Shown here: positions 8,687-18,402 of the stretch, in pieces
How positions within the stretch are numbered: position 1 is the stretch's first letter
Layout of the letters: each line of letters begins with the position of its first letter
Source: Algicella marina
Lineage (GTDB): Bacteria; Pseudomonadota; Alphaproteobacteria; Rhodobacterales; Rhodobacteraceae
Assembly (NCBI RefSeq): GCF_009931615.1
Contig: NZ_CP046620.1
Location: 1,131,501-1,195,500, forward strand
Reading direction: 5' to 3'
Length of the DNA: 64,000 nucleotides
Made by a program: the position numbers and the translations under genes
The notes under the pieces: generated by a model
What the model was told of the DNA's origin: nothing
The model's input: only the letters and a program-made list of their open reading frames with translations
Database searches by the model: none

Positions 8687-10036
8687 ATGGAATTGATTTC
8701 TCAGATACCGGTGATCGGCGGTTTTCTCGGCACGCTGATTTCTTTCGTCGCGGCGCTATCGATCGTGGTGTTCGTCCACGAGTACGGACATTACATCGTC
8801 GGTCGGTGGTGCGGTATCCACGCGGTGCGGTTCAGTGTCGGTTTCGGACCGGTGATCGCCAAGCGGACGGACAAGCGGGGGACGATCTGGCAGGTGGCGG
8901 CACTTCCGCTGGGCGGGATGGTGCAATTCCTCGGCGATGCCGACGGTGCCAGCACGCCGGACCACGCGGCGGTGCGAGAGATGAGCGCGGCAGAGAAGCG
9001 GCGGGCGTTTCCGACGGCCGCTGTCTGGCGGCGGGCGCTGGCGGTGGCGGCGGGACCGTTTGCCAACTTCATCTTTTCAGCCTTTGTCTTCATGTGCCTT
9101 GCCATGTGGATCGGTCAGGCTTCGGATCGGCCGGTGTTCGGTGAGATACAGGACGTGCCGGGGCTGGACATTCCGGTGCAACCTGGCGACGAGTTGCTGA
9201 CCGTCAACGGCGAGGCAGTGACGGAATTGCAGGATTTCTGGACACTTACCGAGAATGTCGCCGGGCCGGTGGCGCTGACGGTGCGCCGGGATGGCGAGGT
9301 GGTGGAGTTGCAGGCGCCGCATCCGAGCGTGACGCTGGTGGGACGGGTGCTGCCCTACAGTGCGGCGCGCCGGGCCGGGCTGGAGGAAGGCGATTACATC
9401 GACACGGTGGATGGACGGAAAATGCACAGTTTCCGCGACCTGCTGGAAGTGGTCGATGGCTCCGATGGCCGCAGCCTGGCGCTGGAGGTGCTGCGCGACG
9501 GTACGCGGATGGACGTGACGCTGCAGCCGCAGGAATCGCCGGTGGAACTGGAAGACGGCGGCTACGAGATGCGCTACCGCATCGGCGTTGCCAGTGCCGG
9601 ACTCTACCAGCATGAACGGGTGGACGTGGGGTTGTTTCAGGCGGCGCGGCTGGGCGTGGCCGAAGTCTGGAACGTGATCTACATGTCGTTCAGCGGCATC
9701 TACCACATGGTGTCGGGCGCGCTGTCGCCGACGCTGATCCAGGGACCGATCGGGATTGCGCAGATGTCCGGCGAGACGGCGAGCCACGGATTGCTGGATT
9801 TCATCAAGTTCGTCGCCGTGATCTCCACCGCAATCGGCATGATCAACCTGTTCCCTGTACCGGTGCTGGATGGCGGCCATCTGGTGATGTTTGCCTACGA
9901 AGCGGTGCGCGGCAAGGCACCATCCGAGAAGTTCATGGGGTGGATCATGCCCACGGGGCTTGCTTTGGTCTTGTTGCTTATGCTTTTTGCAACGTATAAC
10001 GACATCGTGAGACTGGCGGCCGATTTCACATCCTGA
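8687..10036 (+). CDS. rseP: RseP-type site-2 intramembrane metalloprotease
   Basis: An inner-membrane zinc protease that cleaves transmembrane segments of anti-sigma factors and leftover signal peptides. The 449-residue product has HEYGH (His31, Glu32, His35) in the first membrane helix and NLFPVPVLDGGHL in the last core, which supply the zinc ligands. Two PDZ-like domains lie between, around residues 145-215 (PVQPGDELLTVNG) and 220-300 (AARRAGLEEGDYIDTVDG). It directly precedes bamA, the usual envelope-stress/outer-membrane assembly pairing. No rseA or rpoE is in this window, so the substrate cannot be named. Confidence 0.95.
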   Translation: MELISQIPVIGGFLGTLISFVAALSIVVFVHEYGHYIVGRWCGIHAVRFSVGFGPVIAKRTDKRGTIWQVAALPLGGMVQFLGDADGASTPDHAAVREMSAAEKRRAFPTAAVWRRALAVAAGPFANFIFSAFVFMCLAMWIGQASDRPVFGEIQDVPGLDIPVQPGDELLTVNGEAVTELQDFWTLTENVAGPVALTVRRDGEVVELQAPHPSVTLVGRVLPYSAARRAGLEEGDYIDTVDGRKMHSFRDLLEVVDGSDGRSLALEVLRDGTRMDVTLQPQESPVELEDGGYEMRYRIGVASAGLYQHERVDVGLFQAARLGVAEVWNVIYMSFSGIYHMVSGALSPTLIQGPIGIAQMSGETASHGLLDFIKFVAVISTAIGMINLFPVPVLDGGHLVMFAYEAVRGKAPSEKFMGWIMPTGLALVLLLMLFATYNDIVRLAADFTS

Positions 10037-10083
10037 TCCGATACCGGCCGAGCCAGCAGAAAAAGAACGTTGGGGACGGCGGT

Positions 10084-12423
10084 ATGAGTGAGAGCAGGGG
10101 TGAGGTATTGCGGCTGGTGATTCCCCGGATACTAGGTCTAGTTTGTCTTGGCCTGATTGCGATGGTCACGCTGGCGGGCGATGCAGTGGCGCAAAGCGCC
10201 CGGTTCAGCCGGATCGACGTGGTCGGCAACCAGCGGATCGAGGCTGACACGATCCGGGTGTTTGCGGGGGTCGAACCGGGCGAGACCGTCTCTCCTGCCG
10301 ATATCAACGAGGGTGTGCAGCGGCTGTTCGACACCGGGCTGTTCGAGGACGTGGTGATCGCACCGCGTTCCGGCGTTCTGGTTATCACCGTTGTCGAGAA
10401 CCCGACGATCAACATCATCAATTTCGAGGGCAACCGGCAGCTCGATGACGACACGCTGCGGGCGATCATTTCCCTGCAACCGCGGCGGGCCTACAGCCGT
10501 GCGGGCGCGGAGGCGGACGCGCAGGCGATTATCGATGCCTACGCGCAGTCCGGCCGGTTTGCGGCTTCCGTCACGCCGAAACTGATCCGGCTCGACGAGA
10601 ACCGCGTCAACCTCGTCTACGAGATTTTCGAGGGCCGGGTGACGGAGGTCCAGCGCATCTCGTTCGTCGGCAACAACGTCTATTCGGACAGGCGGCTGCG
10701 CCGTGTGGTGGAGACGGGGCAGGCGGGTATCCTGAGCTTCATCTTCTCCAACGACACCTACGATCAGGACCGGCTGGAGCTGGACAAGCAGTTGCTGCGC
10801 GAATTCTACCTGAACCGGGGCTACATTGATTTCGAAGTGCGCTCGGCGACGGCGGAGCTTTCGCGGGAGCGCAACGGATTTTTCATCAACTTCACGGTTT
10901 CCGAGGGCGAGCAGTACAGCTACGGCGACACCTTCGTGACAACGCAAGCGCCGGGGCTGGACCCGGCCGAGTTCGAGCAACTGGTGAAGCTGCGGTCCGG
11001 AAGCACCTATTCCGCCAAGGAAGTCGAGACCACGATCGAGCGGCTTGCGTTCCTTGCGGGCCAAAAGGGCTTTGCCTTTGTGGAAGTGGCGCCGCGGATC
11101 ACGCGGAACGAAGCCACACGGACGGTCGATATCGAATTCGAGCTGCTGGAAGGCCCGAGGGTGTTCATCGAGCGGATCGACGTGCGCGGAAATACGCAGA
11201 CGGTGGACCGGGTGGTGCGCCGCCAGTTTCGCGTGGTCGAGGGCGATGCCTTCAACCGCCGGGAAGTACAGCGGGCCGAGAACCGCATTCGGGCGCTGCG
11301 GTTCTTCGACAAGGTTGAAACGACAGTGCGCGAGGGCTCCGGCCCGGATCGGGCAGTGGTGGTCGTGGATGTGGAAGAGGCGCCGACCGGCAGCCTGAGC
11401 TTCGGTGCGACCTTTGCGCAGGAAGAGGGCGTCGCCGGGACGATCTCCCTTACGGAGCGCAACTTCCTCGGCCGCGGGCAGGCGATTTCCATCGACCTGG
11501 CGCGGGGGGAGGACATCAACACCATATCCTTCAGCTTCAACGAGCCGGCGCTGTTCGATCAGGACCTTTCCGTCGGTTTCCGCACCTACTACCGCGAGAA
11601 CACGTTCGACGAGAGTTCGGTAAATACGCGCAATGTTGGCTTCGTGCCGCAGATCAGCTTCCCGCTGACCGAGGATAGCCGGCTGGCGTTGCGGGCCCGG
11701 ATTTCGCTGGACGAGATCACGGGTGGCGATACCGACGATACCTCGCCGATCCTGCTGCGGGAGGAGGGCGATGAACTGACGACCTCCATCGGCTTCGTCT
11801 ACACGCTCGACAAGCGTAACAGCCCGATTGACCCGACCGCCGGATTCATCTTCCGGCTGGAACAGGACATCGCCGGGCTGGCGGATACCAGTTATTCCAA
11901 GACAGTGGCGAGTGCGCAGGTCTATACCAGCCTGTTCGACGAGGAAGTTGTGCTGTCGGCGGAAGCCGAGGGCGGGGTGCTGGTGGGCTTTGACGATGAA
12001 TCCCGCCTCTCCGACAGGTTCGTGCTGGGTGGTGATGATTTCCGCGGCTTCGCCCGTGGCGGTCTTGGCCCGCGGGACCGGTGCACCGGCTGCGGCTCTG
12101 CCGGCGGTGACATCGACGACGCACTTGGCGGCAACATGTTCGCGGTGGCGCGGCTGGAAGCCAGTTTCCCGATCGGTTTCCCGGAAGAGTACGGCATCTA
12201 TGGCGGGTTGTTCGCCGATGTCGGGACTGTCTGGGGCCTGTACGACCGTGACGGCGTTTCCGGCACCATCGACGATGGCGCCAAGCTGCGTAGCTCCATC
12301 GGTGCGAGCATCTTCTGGGATAGCGCTTTGGGGCCGCTTCGCTTCAACTACGCTGTGCCCATCAACTCCGAGGACGGAGACGAATTCGAGCGCTTCCGCC
12401 TGACGATTGATACGCGCTTCTGA
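10084..12423 (+). CDS. bamA: Outer membrane assembly factor BamA
   Basis: BamA is the core of the machine that folds beta-barrel proteins into the outer membrane. The 779-residue product has a signal peptide ending near AVAQS, then five POTRA repeats (first one RFSRIDVVGNQRIEADTIR). A C-terminal 16-strand barrel follows, with RFVLGGDDFRGF and a terminal Phe (DTRF). An extracellular loop has the pair CTGC near residue 660, which may form a disulfide. The gene overlaps the start of the next gene by 17 bases. The usual neighbours (rseP upstream, skp-like and fabZ/lpxA downstream) are present. Confidence 0.97.
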   Translation: MSESRGEVLRLVIPRILGLVCLGLIAMVTLAGDAVAQSARFSRIDVVGNQRIEADTIRVFAGVEPGETVSPADINEGVQRLFDTGLFEDVVIAPRSGVLVITVVENPTINIINFEGNRQLDDDTLRAIISLQPRRAYSRAGAEADAQAIIDAYAQSGRFAASVTPKLIRLDENRVNLVYEIFEGRVTEVQRISFVGNNVYSDRRLRRVVETGQAGILSFIFSNDTYDQDRLELDKQLLREFYLNRGYIDFEVRSATAELSRERNGFFINFTVSEGEQYSYGDTFVTTQAPGLDPAEFEQLVKLRSGSTYSAKEVETTIERLAFLAGQKGFAFVEVAPRITRNEATRTVDIEFELLEGPRVFIERIDVRGNTQTVDRVVRRQFRVVEGDAFNRREVQRAENRIRALRFFDKVETTVREGSGPDRAVVVVDVEEAPTGSLSFGATFAQEEGVAGTISLTERNFLGRGQAISIDLARGEDINTISFSFNEPALFDQDLSVGFRTYYRENTFDESSVNTRNVGFVPQISFPLTEDSRLALRARISLDEITGGDTDDTSPILLREEGDELTTSIGFVYTLDKRNSPIDPTAGFIFRLEQDIAGLADTSYSKTVASAQVYTSLFDEEVVLSAEAEGGVLVGFDDESRLSDRFVLGGDDFRGFARGGLGPRDRCTGCGSAGGDIDDALGGNMFAVARLEASFPIGFPEEYGIYGGLFADVGTVWGLYDRDGVSGTIDDGAKLRSSIGASIFWDSALGPLRFNYAVPINSEDGDEFERFRLTIDTRF

Positions 12424-12979
12424 TCTCCGGGCAGGGCTGACGGCCCTGCTGGTTGCCCTTGCCGGCCCGGCAGCGGCGCAGGACGAGCCGCCGCCCGCGT
12501 TTCTGGTGATCGAGCAGGAACGTCTGCTGACTGACAGTGCCGCCGGTCAGGCGGTGCTGGCCGAGGAGGAAGCAGACCGCAACGCGCTGCTGGAAGAGGG
12601 CCGGGCGCTGGATGCGCAGTTTGAAGCCGAGGAACAGGCGCTGACGGAACAGCGCGCGACGATGGATGCCGCCGCATTCCGCGAGCTGGCCGATGCTTTT
12701 GACGAAAAGGTGGTGGCGACGCGGCGCGATCAGGAGCAGAAGGCGGCCAACCTGAACCGACGGGCCGAGGAGCGGCGGCGGGAGTTCCTGCAACAGGTGC
12801 AGCCGATCCTGCTGGAGGTGCTGGAAGCCTCCGGCGCGACAGCAGTGGTGGACCGCCGGCTGGTGCTGATTTTCAAACAGGAATTGAATATCACCTCCGA
12901 GGTGATTAGACGACTGGACGAGACACTGGATGCGGTGCCGGATGGAGAGATCCCAGTTCCGGACGAGACTGAGAATTGA
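12407..12979 (+). CDS. Skp/OmpH-family periplasmic chaperone
   Basis: This 190-residue protein has a signal peptide (ALLVALAGPAAAQ) followed by a long charged helical region rich in Glu, Arg, Ala and Gln from about residue 45 to 140. That is the expected build of the trimeric jellyfish-shaped Skp chaperone that carries unfolded outer-membrane proteins to BamA. The opening FLVIEQERLLTDSAAGQAVL corresponds to the N-terminal strand of OmpH proteins. Translation would start at a TTG (12407) inside the end of bamA, implying coupling. Identity rests on build and position between bamA and fabZ, since Skp sequences diverge strongly. Confidence 0.85.
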   Translation: MIRASDLRAGLTALLVALAGPAAAQDEPPPAFLVIEQERLLTDSAAGQAVLAEEEADRNALLEEGRALDAQFEAEEQALTEQRATMDAAAFRELADAFDEKVVATRRDQEQKAANLNRRAEERRREFLQQVQPILLEVLEASGATAVVDRRLVLIFKQELNITSEVIRRLDETLDAVPDGEIPVPDETEN

Positions 12980-12986
12980 GGCTGGC

Positions 12987-13460
12987 ATGAGTTTTACGGC
13001 ACTGGACGACACGCTTGATCACGTGGACATTCTGGAGATCAAACGGCTGATACCGCACCGGTATCCGTTCCTGATGATCGAGCGGGTGATCAACATCAGG
13101 CACAGCGACAGTGCCGTGGGCATCAAGAATGTGAGCGTCAACGAGCCGCATTTCGAGGGCCATTTCCCGGCGCGTCCGGTAATGCCCGGGGTTCTGATCG
13201 TGGAGGCGATGGCTCAGACGGCGAGCGTGGTGGTGGTCAAATCGCTGGATATGGCCGACCATGACCTGCTGGTCTATTTCATGAGCCTTGAGAAGACCAA
13301 GTTCCGTCGGGTGGTGGAACCTGGCGACCAGTTGGAGCTGCATGTGCAGGTGGTGAAGAACCGCGGCAAGGTGTGGAAGTTCTGGGGCGAGGCCAAGGTC
13401 GAGGGGCAGGTTGCCGCCGAGGCCGAGTTTACAGCGATGATTCAGGACCCCCCGAAATGA
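12987..13460 (+). CDS. fabZ: 3-hydroxyacyl-ACP dehydratase
   Basis: FabZ dehydrates 3-hydroxyacyl-ACP in fatty acid elongation and competes with LpxA for 3-hydroxyacyl-ACP. The 157-residue hot-dog-fold protein has [14 protein letters not shown] and [20 protein letters not shown], giving the catalytic pair His59 and Glu73. An upstream in-frame start at 12930 would add residues unlike the family; the ATG at 12987, 7 bases after the preceding stop, gives the normal N-terminus. It overlaps lpxA by 4 bases (ATGA), so the enzymes sharing one substrate pool are translationally coupled. Confidence 0.97.
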   Translation: MSFTALDDTLDHVDILEIKRLIPHRYPFLMIERVINIRHSDSAVGIKNVSVNEPHFEGHFPARPVMPGVLIVEAMAQTASVVVVKSLDMADHDLLVYFMSLEKTKFRRVVEPGDQLELHVQVVKNRGKVWKFWGEAKVEGQVAAEAEFTAMIQDPPK

Positions 13461-14260
13461 GTGTGAACGCCACCGCCACGGTACATGCCACGGCAGTGGT
13501 GGAACCGGGATGCACGATCGGGCCCGGATGTATCGTCGGGCCCTATTGCGTGCTGGGGCCGGACGTGGTGCTGGCCGACAATGTTGAACTCAAGAGCCAT
13601 GTTGCCGTCGCCGGGATCACACGGATCGGGGCGGGCACCGTGGTTTATCCCTTTGCCTCGCTCGGGCATGCGCCGCAGGATCTGAAATACCGTGGTGAGC
13701 GGACCGAACTGGTGATCGGGGCCAATAACCGAATTCGCGAATACGTGACGATGAACCCCGGCACCGAGGGCGGTGGCGGCATCACCAAGGTCGGCGACGA
13801 CTGCCTGTTCATGGGCTCCGTCCATGTCGGCCATGACTGCCATGTTGGCAACAACGTTATCATCGCCAATTCCGTGGCATTGGCCGGGCATGTGATCGTG
13901 GAGGACAATGTCGTCATTGGCGGGCTTTCGGGGGTTCAGCAATTCTGCCGGATCGGCCGGGGGGCGATGATCGGCGGCATGTCGGGGATCGTTGGCGACG
14001 TCATTCCATATGGCACGACGACGGGCGAGCGGGCGCATCTTGCCGGATTGAACTTCATTGGCCTGAAGCGACGCAACACCGACCGTGGCGAGATGAACGA
14101 ACTGCGCACGGCGTTCGGCAGCGAGGTGTTCGAGGGCGAGGGGCCCTTCGCGGAACGGGTGGAGCGGGCGCTGGCCGCGCATCCAGAGAACCCGTTCCTT
14201 CAGGAAATTTCGGCGTTCGTGACCGCCGAGGGGGCGAAACGGTTTACCGTACCTGAGTGA
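13457..14260 (+). CDS. lpxA: UDP-N-acetylglucosamine acyltransferase
   Basis: LpxA performs the first step of lipid A synthesis, moving a 3-hydroxyacyl chain from ACP to the 3-OH of UDP-GlcNAc. The 267-residue protein is a left-handed beta helix made of hexapeptide repeats (CTIGPGCIVGPYCVLGPD and onward). The catalytic His126 lies in VGHDCHVG, and the C-terminal helical part is GLKRRNTDRGEMNELR. It is a cytosolic trimer. The ATG start overlaps the fabZ stop by 4 bases, and the stop overlaps the lpxI ATG by one base. Confidence 0.97.
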   Translation: MSVNATATVHATAVVEPGCTIGPGCIVGPYCVLGPDVVLADNVELKSHVAVAGITRIGAGTVVYPFASLGHAPQDLKYRGERTELVIGANNRIREYVTMNPGTEGGGGITKVGDDCLFMGSVHVGHDCHVGNNVIIANSVALAGHVIVEDNVVIGGLSGVQQFCRIGRGAMIGGMSGIVGDVIPYGTTTGERAHLAGLNFIGLKRRNTDRGEMNELRTAFGSEVFEGEGPFAERVERALAAHPENPFLQEISAFVTAEGAKRFTVPE

Positions 14261-15108
14261 TGGCGGACAAAGTGGACGGATTGGCGATTGTGGCCGGCAG
14301 CGGTGTGCTGCCGCGCATGCTGGCAGAGGACTGCAAACGCTCCGGTCGGGCGTATGCGGTGATCAAGTTCGAGGGGATTGCCCTCGACTGGGTGACGGGA
14401 CACCCGGTTATCCCGGCGGTGTTCGAGAAGCCGGGGCGGCTGTTCAAGGATATTGCGCGGGCGGGCCTGAAGCAGGTTACATTTGCCGGCGGCATGTCGC
14501 GACCGAAGATCAGCCCGTTGCGCTTCGACCTGACAGGCATCCGGCTGGCGCCGAAACTGTTCAAGGCGCTGAAGGGCGGCGATGATGCGGCCCTGCGGAT
14601 CGTGACGGAGATTTTCGAGGCCGAGGGGCTGAGCATCGTTGCGGCACATGAGTTGCTGGAGAGCCTGCTGGTGCCCGAAGGTGTGCTGACCAAAGGCCAA
14701 CCCAGCGATGCCGACAAGGCGGATGCTGCACGGGCGGCGGCCATCGTCGAGGCAATCGGCGCCGTCGATGTCGGGCAGGGCGCAGTGGTGGCACAGGGTA
14801 TCTGCCTGGGACTGGAAAGTATTCAGGGCACCGACGCGATGCTGGCGCATGTGGCGGCGACGGGCGGGCCATTTCGGCCTGACGCGCAGGGCGCGAAGGG
14901 CGTGCTGCTGAAGGCGCCCAAGCCTGGGCAGGACTGGCGCACTGACCTGCCTGCCATCGGCCCGGACACGTTGCGCAATGCTCATTCGGCCGGGCTGGCA
15001 GGCGTGGTGATCGAGGCCGGTGGCGTTCTGGTGCTGGGGCGGGAGGAAGTCGTGGCGCAGGCGAACGCTCTGGAGATGTTCCTCTGGTCCCGACCGCGCG
15101 GAACCTGA
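14260..15108 (+). CDS. lpxI: UDP-2,3-diacylglucosamine pyrophosphatase LpxI
   Basis: LpxI hydrolyses UDP-2,3-diacylglucosamine to lipid X, and replaces the unrelated LpxH in alphaproteobacteria. The 282-residue product begins near DGLAIVAGSGVLPRMLAED, the LpxI N-terminal domain, and contains FAGGMSRPKISPLRFD, the linker, and C-terminal blocks VGQGAVVAQGICLGLESIQGTDAM-like and RADLPAIGPDT-like (here RTDLPAIGPDT). Start: a GTG at 14257 is immediately followed by the ATG at 14260, which overlaps the lpxA stop by one base and is preferred. Between lpxA and lpxB it completes the early lipid A pathway except LpxC and LpxD, which are not in the window. Confidence 0.94.
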   Translation: MADKVDGLAIVAGSGVLPRMLAEDCKRSGRAYAVIKFEGIALDWVTGHPVIPAVFEKPGRLFKDIARAGLKQVTFAGGMSRPKISPLRFDLTGIRLAPKLFKALKGGDDAALRIVTEIFEAEGLSIVAAHELLESLLVPEGVLTKGQPSDADKADAARAAAIVEAIGAVDVGQGAVVAQGICLGLESIQGTDAMLAHVAATGGPFRPDAQGAKGVLLKAPKPGQDWRTDLPAIGPDTLRNAHSAGLAGVVIEAGGVLVLGREEVVAQANALEMFLWSRPRGT

Positions 15109-15109
15109 G

Positions 15110-16393
15110 ATGCGTGTCTTCGTCATCGCGGGTGAGCCTTCCGGAGATGCGCTGGGGGCGGCCCTGCTGGCGGGATTAAAGACGGAGGAGTCGGGGACGC
15201 TGGAACTGGCGGGTGTCGGCGGGCCGCTGATGCGGGCCGAAGGCCTGGCGAGCCTGTTCCCGATGGACCAGTTGAGCGTTATGGGCGTGGCGGAGGTCTT
15301 GCCACGCCTGCCGGGCCTGCTGCGCCGGATCCGCGAGACGGCGGACGCGGTAGTGGCGTGGAAGCCGGATGTGCTGATCACCATCGACAGCCCGGATTTC
15401 TGTCTGCGGGTGGCGCGCAAGGCGCGGGCGCTGGATCGTGACCTGAAGGTGGTGCATTACGTGGCGCCGTCCGTCTGGGCCTGGCGGCCCGGTCGGGCAA
15501 AGAAGATGGCCGCTGTCGTCGATCACGTGCTGGCTTTGCTGCCGTTCGAGCCTCCCTACATGGAGGCTGCGGGGATGAGCTGCGACTTCGTCGGCCATCC
15601 GGTGACGCAACTGGAAGTGCCGAGCGCCGCCGATGTAGCGGCATTCCGCGAGGTGAACGCCATTGGTGCCGCCCGCTGCCTGACGGTGCTTCCCGGTTCC
15701 CGCGCGGGGGAAGTCGGCCGGGTAGGGCCGGTATTGCGCGACGTGGCGGCGGCGCTGGTGGCGGAGAACGAAGGGTTGCGGGTGATCGTGCCAACGGTCG
15801 GTCCGCGGCTGGACGCGGTGCGGGAGCTGTTCGCAGAGGTGCCGGGCGCGTTGGTGCTGGGACCGGATATCGGCGAGGCGGGGAAACTCGCGGCTTTCGC
15901 GGCCTCCGGACTGGCGCTGGCTGCTTCCGGGACGGTGACGCTGGAGGTCGCGGCGGCGGGCGCGCCGATGATCGTCGCCTATGATCTGAACGGGCTTAGC
16001 CGGATGATTGCGCGGCGTTTCGTGAAGCTGCCGAGTGCGACGCTGGTCAACCTGCTGGATCGCTACGAGGCGCTGGAACTGGCTGGAGGCTTTCGCGGAT
16101 TCATGCCGGGCAATCCGCCGGCCTGGGATGAAATGCAGGACGCACGGCTGCGGGATCAGCCTATCCCTGAATTCGTGCTGGAGCGCTGTACGGTGGAGCG
16201 GATCCTGCCGGAGGCGCGGCGCTATCTATCGGAGCCAGGGGTCGGCTTTGCCCAGATCGAGGCGAGTGGGCGGGCGATGGAGCTTCTCGGGCGCGGCGGA
16301 GATGCGCCGGGGACGAGGGCGGCACGGTCTGTTATCACGTTCATGGGGCGGCGTGAGGCGGCTGGGCAAACGCGGCTTGGGCCCGCGCCGTGA
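15110..16393 (+). CDS. lpxB: Lipid-A-disaccharide synthase
   Basis: LpxB condenses UDP-2,3-diacylglucosamine with lipid X into the beta-1,6 disaccharide of lipid A (GT-B fold, peripheral membrane). The protein has 427 residues, above the usual 380-390. Family motifs are VIAGEPSGDALGA, IDSPDFCLRVARKAR, VHYVAPSVWAWRPGRA, VLPGSRAGEV and AASGTVTLEVAAAGAPMIV. Oddity: between TLVNLL and PIPEFVLERC, normally only a few residues apart, are about 30 extra residues (317-350, including GGFRGFMPGNPPAWD). There is also a C-terminal tail. The ATG at 15110 follows the lpxI stop by one base. Function is probably intact because the catalytic blocks are present. Confidence 0.94.
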   Translation: MRVFVIAGEPSGDALGAALLAGLKTEESGTLELAGVGGPLMRAEGLASLFPMDQLSVMGVAEVLPRLPGLLRRIRETADAVVAWKPDVLITIDSPDFCLRVARKARALDRDLKVVHYVAPSVWAWRPGRAKKMAAVVDHVLALLPFEPPYMEAAGMSCDFVGHPVTQLEVPSAADVAAFREVNAIGAARCLTVLPGSRAGEVGRVGPVLRDVAAALVAENEGLRVIVPTVGPRLDAVRELFAEVPGALVLGPDIGEAGKLAAFAASGLALAASGTVTLEVAAAGAPMIVAYDLNGLSRMIARRFVKLPSATLVNLLDRYEALELAGGFRGFMPGNPPAWDEMQDARLRDQPIPEFVLERCTVERILPEARRYLSEPGVGFAQIEASGRAMELLGRGGDAPGTRAARSVITFMGRREAAGQTRLGPAP

Positions 16394-16470
16394 GACGGTC
16401 GGATTACGTGCCTTGCTCCAGACGAAGTTCGGCTTTGGCGTTCCTAGGATGCATGCGAAATTGAGCCTGG

Positions 16471-16947
16471 CTACTTCGGGACTGTAAAGTCGGCGAGCAC
16501 TGCACCTGTTTTCTCCTTCAGCACAGCCGGCACGATCTCGAAGATGTGGTGCGGGGTGCCGGCGGCGGCCCAGACCGTCGGGTATGTCAGGATGTCGGGG
16601 TCGAGAAAGGTGCGCGGCGGTGTGAGGTGGCCGAGGGGGCTGACACCGCCGATGGCGAAGCCGGTGACGCGACGGATGCTGGCTGCATCTGCCTTTTCGA
16701 GAGCATGACCGGCGGTTTGCGCGGCTTTGTTCAAGTCCACCATGTTGTTGCCCGCGGTCAGGAACAGGATGTGCTCATCGCTATTCGGGTTGCGGAGAAT
16801 GATGGATTTGACGATCTGGCCGGGCGTGGTGCCGGCGGCGGCCGCGGCGGCATCTGCCGTCAGCGTACCCTCGTCCAGACGCAGCGGCTCGAGGGAGAGG
16901 CCCTTCGCCTCGGCGTCAGCAAGGACACGTTTGAGGGATTTGCTCAT
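16471..16947 (-). CDS. YbaK/EbsC-family aminoacyl-tRNA deacylase
   Basis: A 158-residue single-domain protein of the YbaK/ProX trans-editing superfamily, which removes wrong amino acids from tRNA. Signs are PGQIVKSIILR (with the conserved Lys), HILFLTAGNNMVDL, and the GFAIGGVSPLGH loop that forms the substrate pocket. The specific charged tRNA (Cys-tRNAPro, Ala-tRNAPro or other) cannot be told from sequence alone. It stands alone downstream of gltA on the same strand, 87 bases away, with a hairpin between. ATG at 16947 gives a standard start. Confidence 0.88.
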   Translation of the reverse strand: MSKSLKRVLADAEAKGLSLEPLRLDEGTLTADAAAAAAGTTPGQIVKSIILRNPNSDEHILFLTAGNNMVDLNKAAQTAGHALEKADAASIRRVTGFAIGGVSPLGHLTPPRTFLDPDILTYPTVWAAAGTPHHIFEIVPAVLKEKTGAVLADFTVPK

Positions 16948-16995
16948 GGGAAAGTGTGCCGGGTGTGGAGAGTGGTGGGTTGAACCCCACCGTGC

Positions 16996-17023
16996 GGGGC
17001 CGCACGTAAAAGTGCGCGGCCCC
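16996..17023 (-). terminator. GC-rich hairpin after gltA
   Basis: GGGGCC-GCAC and GTGC-(GC bulge)-GGCCCC form a 10-bp stem around GTAAAA, 12 bases after the gltA stop on the minus strand. There is no downstream T-run, so it is at best a weak or Rho-assisted terminator, or an RNA 3'-end stabiliser. Confidence 0.45.
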
Positions 17024-17034
17024 GGGGTTTGCGA

Positions 17035-18333
17035 TCAGCGATCCTCGACGTTGATGTAATCGCGATGAGCGGCGCCGGTGTAGAGCTGGCGTGGGCGGCC
17101 GATGCGCGATGTCGGATCCGCGATCATTTCCTTCCACTGGGAGATCCAGCCTGCCGTCCGCGCCAGCGCGAAGATCGGCGTGAACATCGAGGTAGGGAAG
17201 CCCATGGCGTCAAGGATGATGCCGGAATAGAAATCGACGTTCGGATAGAGTTTCTTGGAGACGAAATAGTCGTCCTTGAGGGCAATCGCCTCCAGCTCCT
17301 TGGCGACCTGCAGCGTCGGGTTGTTCTCGATCCCGAGCAGACCCAGCACCTCGTCGGCGCTTTCCTTCATCACCTTGGCACGCGGGTCGAAGTTCTTGTA
17401 GACGCGGTGACCAAAGCCCATCAGGCGGAAGGGGTCGTCCTTGTCCTTCGCGCGGGCGATGTATTCGGGGATGCGGTCCACGCTGCCGATTTCCCGCAGC
17501 ATTTCGAGGCAGGCCTGGTTGGCACCACCGTGGGCGGGGCCCCAGAGGCAGGCAACGCCGGCGGCGATGCACGCAAACGGATTGGCCTGCGAGGAGCCAG
17601 CGAGACGTACGGTGGAGGTGGAGGCATTCTGCTCATGATCCGCGTGGAGCGTGAAGATACGGTCCATCGCGCGGGTGAGGATCGGGTCGACCTCATACTC
17701 CTCCGACGGGACGGCAAAGCACATGTGCAGGAAGTTCGACGAATAATCGAGATCGTTGCGCGGATAGATGAAGGGCTGGCCGATGGCGTATTTGTAGGCC
17801 CAGGCGACGATCGTCGGCATCTTGGCGATCAGGCGGATGGTAGCGACTTCGCGCTGCCACGGATCGTAGATATCGGTGCTGTCGTGGTAGAAGGCCGACA
17901 TCGCGCCGACGACGCCGCAAACAACGGCCATCGGGTGCGCATCGCGGCGGAATCCGCGGAAAAAGTTGACCATCTGCTCGTGCAGCATGGTGTGACGGGT
18001 GACGCGGCCCTCGAAATCCTCAAGCTGCTCCGCGCTGGGAAGTTCGCCGTAGATCAACAGGTAGCAAACTTCGAGGAAGTGGGATTTTTCGGCCAGCTGG
18101 TCGATGGGGTAGCCGCGGTAAAGCAGCTCGCCCTTGTCGCCGTCAATGTAGGTGATGGCGCTCTCGCAGGAGGCGGTGGAGGTGAAACCCGGGTCGTAGG
18201 TGAAGATGTCGCTGGTGGCGTAAAGCTTGCCGATGTCGATGACGTCCGGCCCCAGTGTCGGGCTTTTCATCGGGAACTCGTATGAATTGCCGTCGAAACT
18301 GATTGTGCCGGTGCGTTCCACGTCTTTTGCCAT
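17035..18333 (-). CDS. gltA: Citrate synthase
   Basis: Condenses acetyl-CoA and oxaloacetate to citrate, the entry step of the TCA cycle. The 432-residue length is that of the hexameric type II Gram-negative enzyme. Diagnostic segments are [36 protein letters not shown] and [15 protein letters not shown] (catalytic His in GHRVYK), plus [12 protein letters not shown] with the catalytic Asp. It is transcribed on the minus strand directly after gltX, with a 92-base gap that contains a hairpin, so it may have its own promoter. Confidence 0.97.
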   Translation of the reverse strand: MAKDVERTGTISFDGNSYEFPMKSPTLGPDVIDIGKLYATSDIFTYDPGFTSTASCESAITYIDGDKGELLYRGYPIDQLAEKSHFLEVCYLLIYGELPSAEQLEDFEGRVTRHTMLHEQMVNFFRGFRRDAHPMAVVCGVVGAMSAFYHDSTDIYDPWQREVATIRLIAKMPTIVAWAYKYAIGQPFIYPRNDLDYSSNFLHMCFAVPSEEYEVDPILTRAMDRIFTLHADHEQNASTSTVRLAGSSQANPFACIAAGVACLWGPAHGGANQACLEMLREIGSVDRIPEYIARAKDKDDPFRLMGFGHRVYKNFDPRAKVMKESADEVLGLLGIENNPTLQVAKELEAIALKDDYFVSKKLYPNVDFYSGIILDAMGFPTSMFTPIFALARTAGWISQWKEMIADPTSRIGRPRQLYTGAAHRDYINVEDR

Positions 18334-18402
18334 GTTGGGCCCTCTCTGCGGCGGCCGGAAAGGCCGCGAATTGGGAAGGCCGCCGGGGCCTTCGGAATGT
18401 TG

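Noticed and set aside
17029-18285. A 418-codon plus-strand frame opposite gltA
   Set aside because: Fully antisense to citrate synthase with all its motifs; shadow of codon bias.
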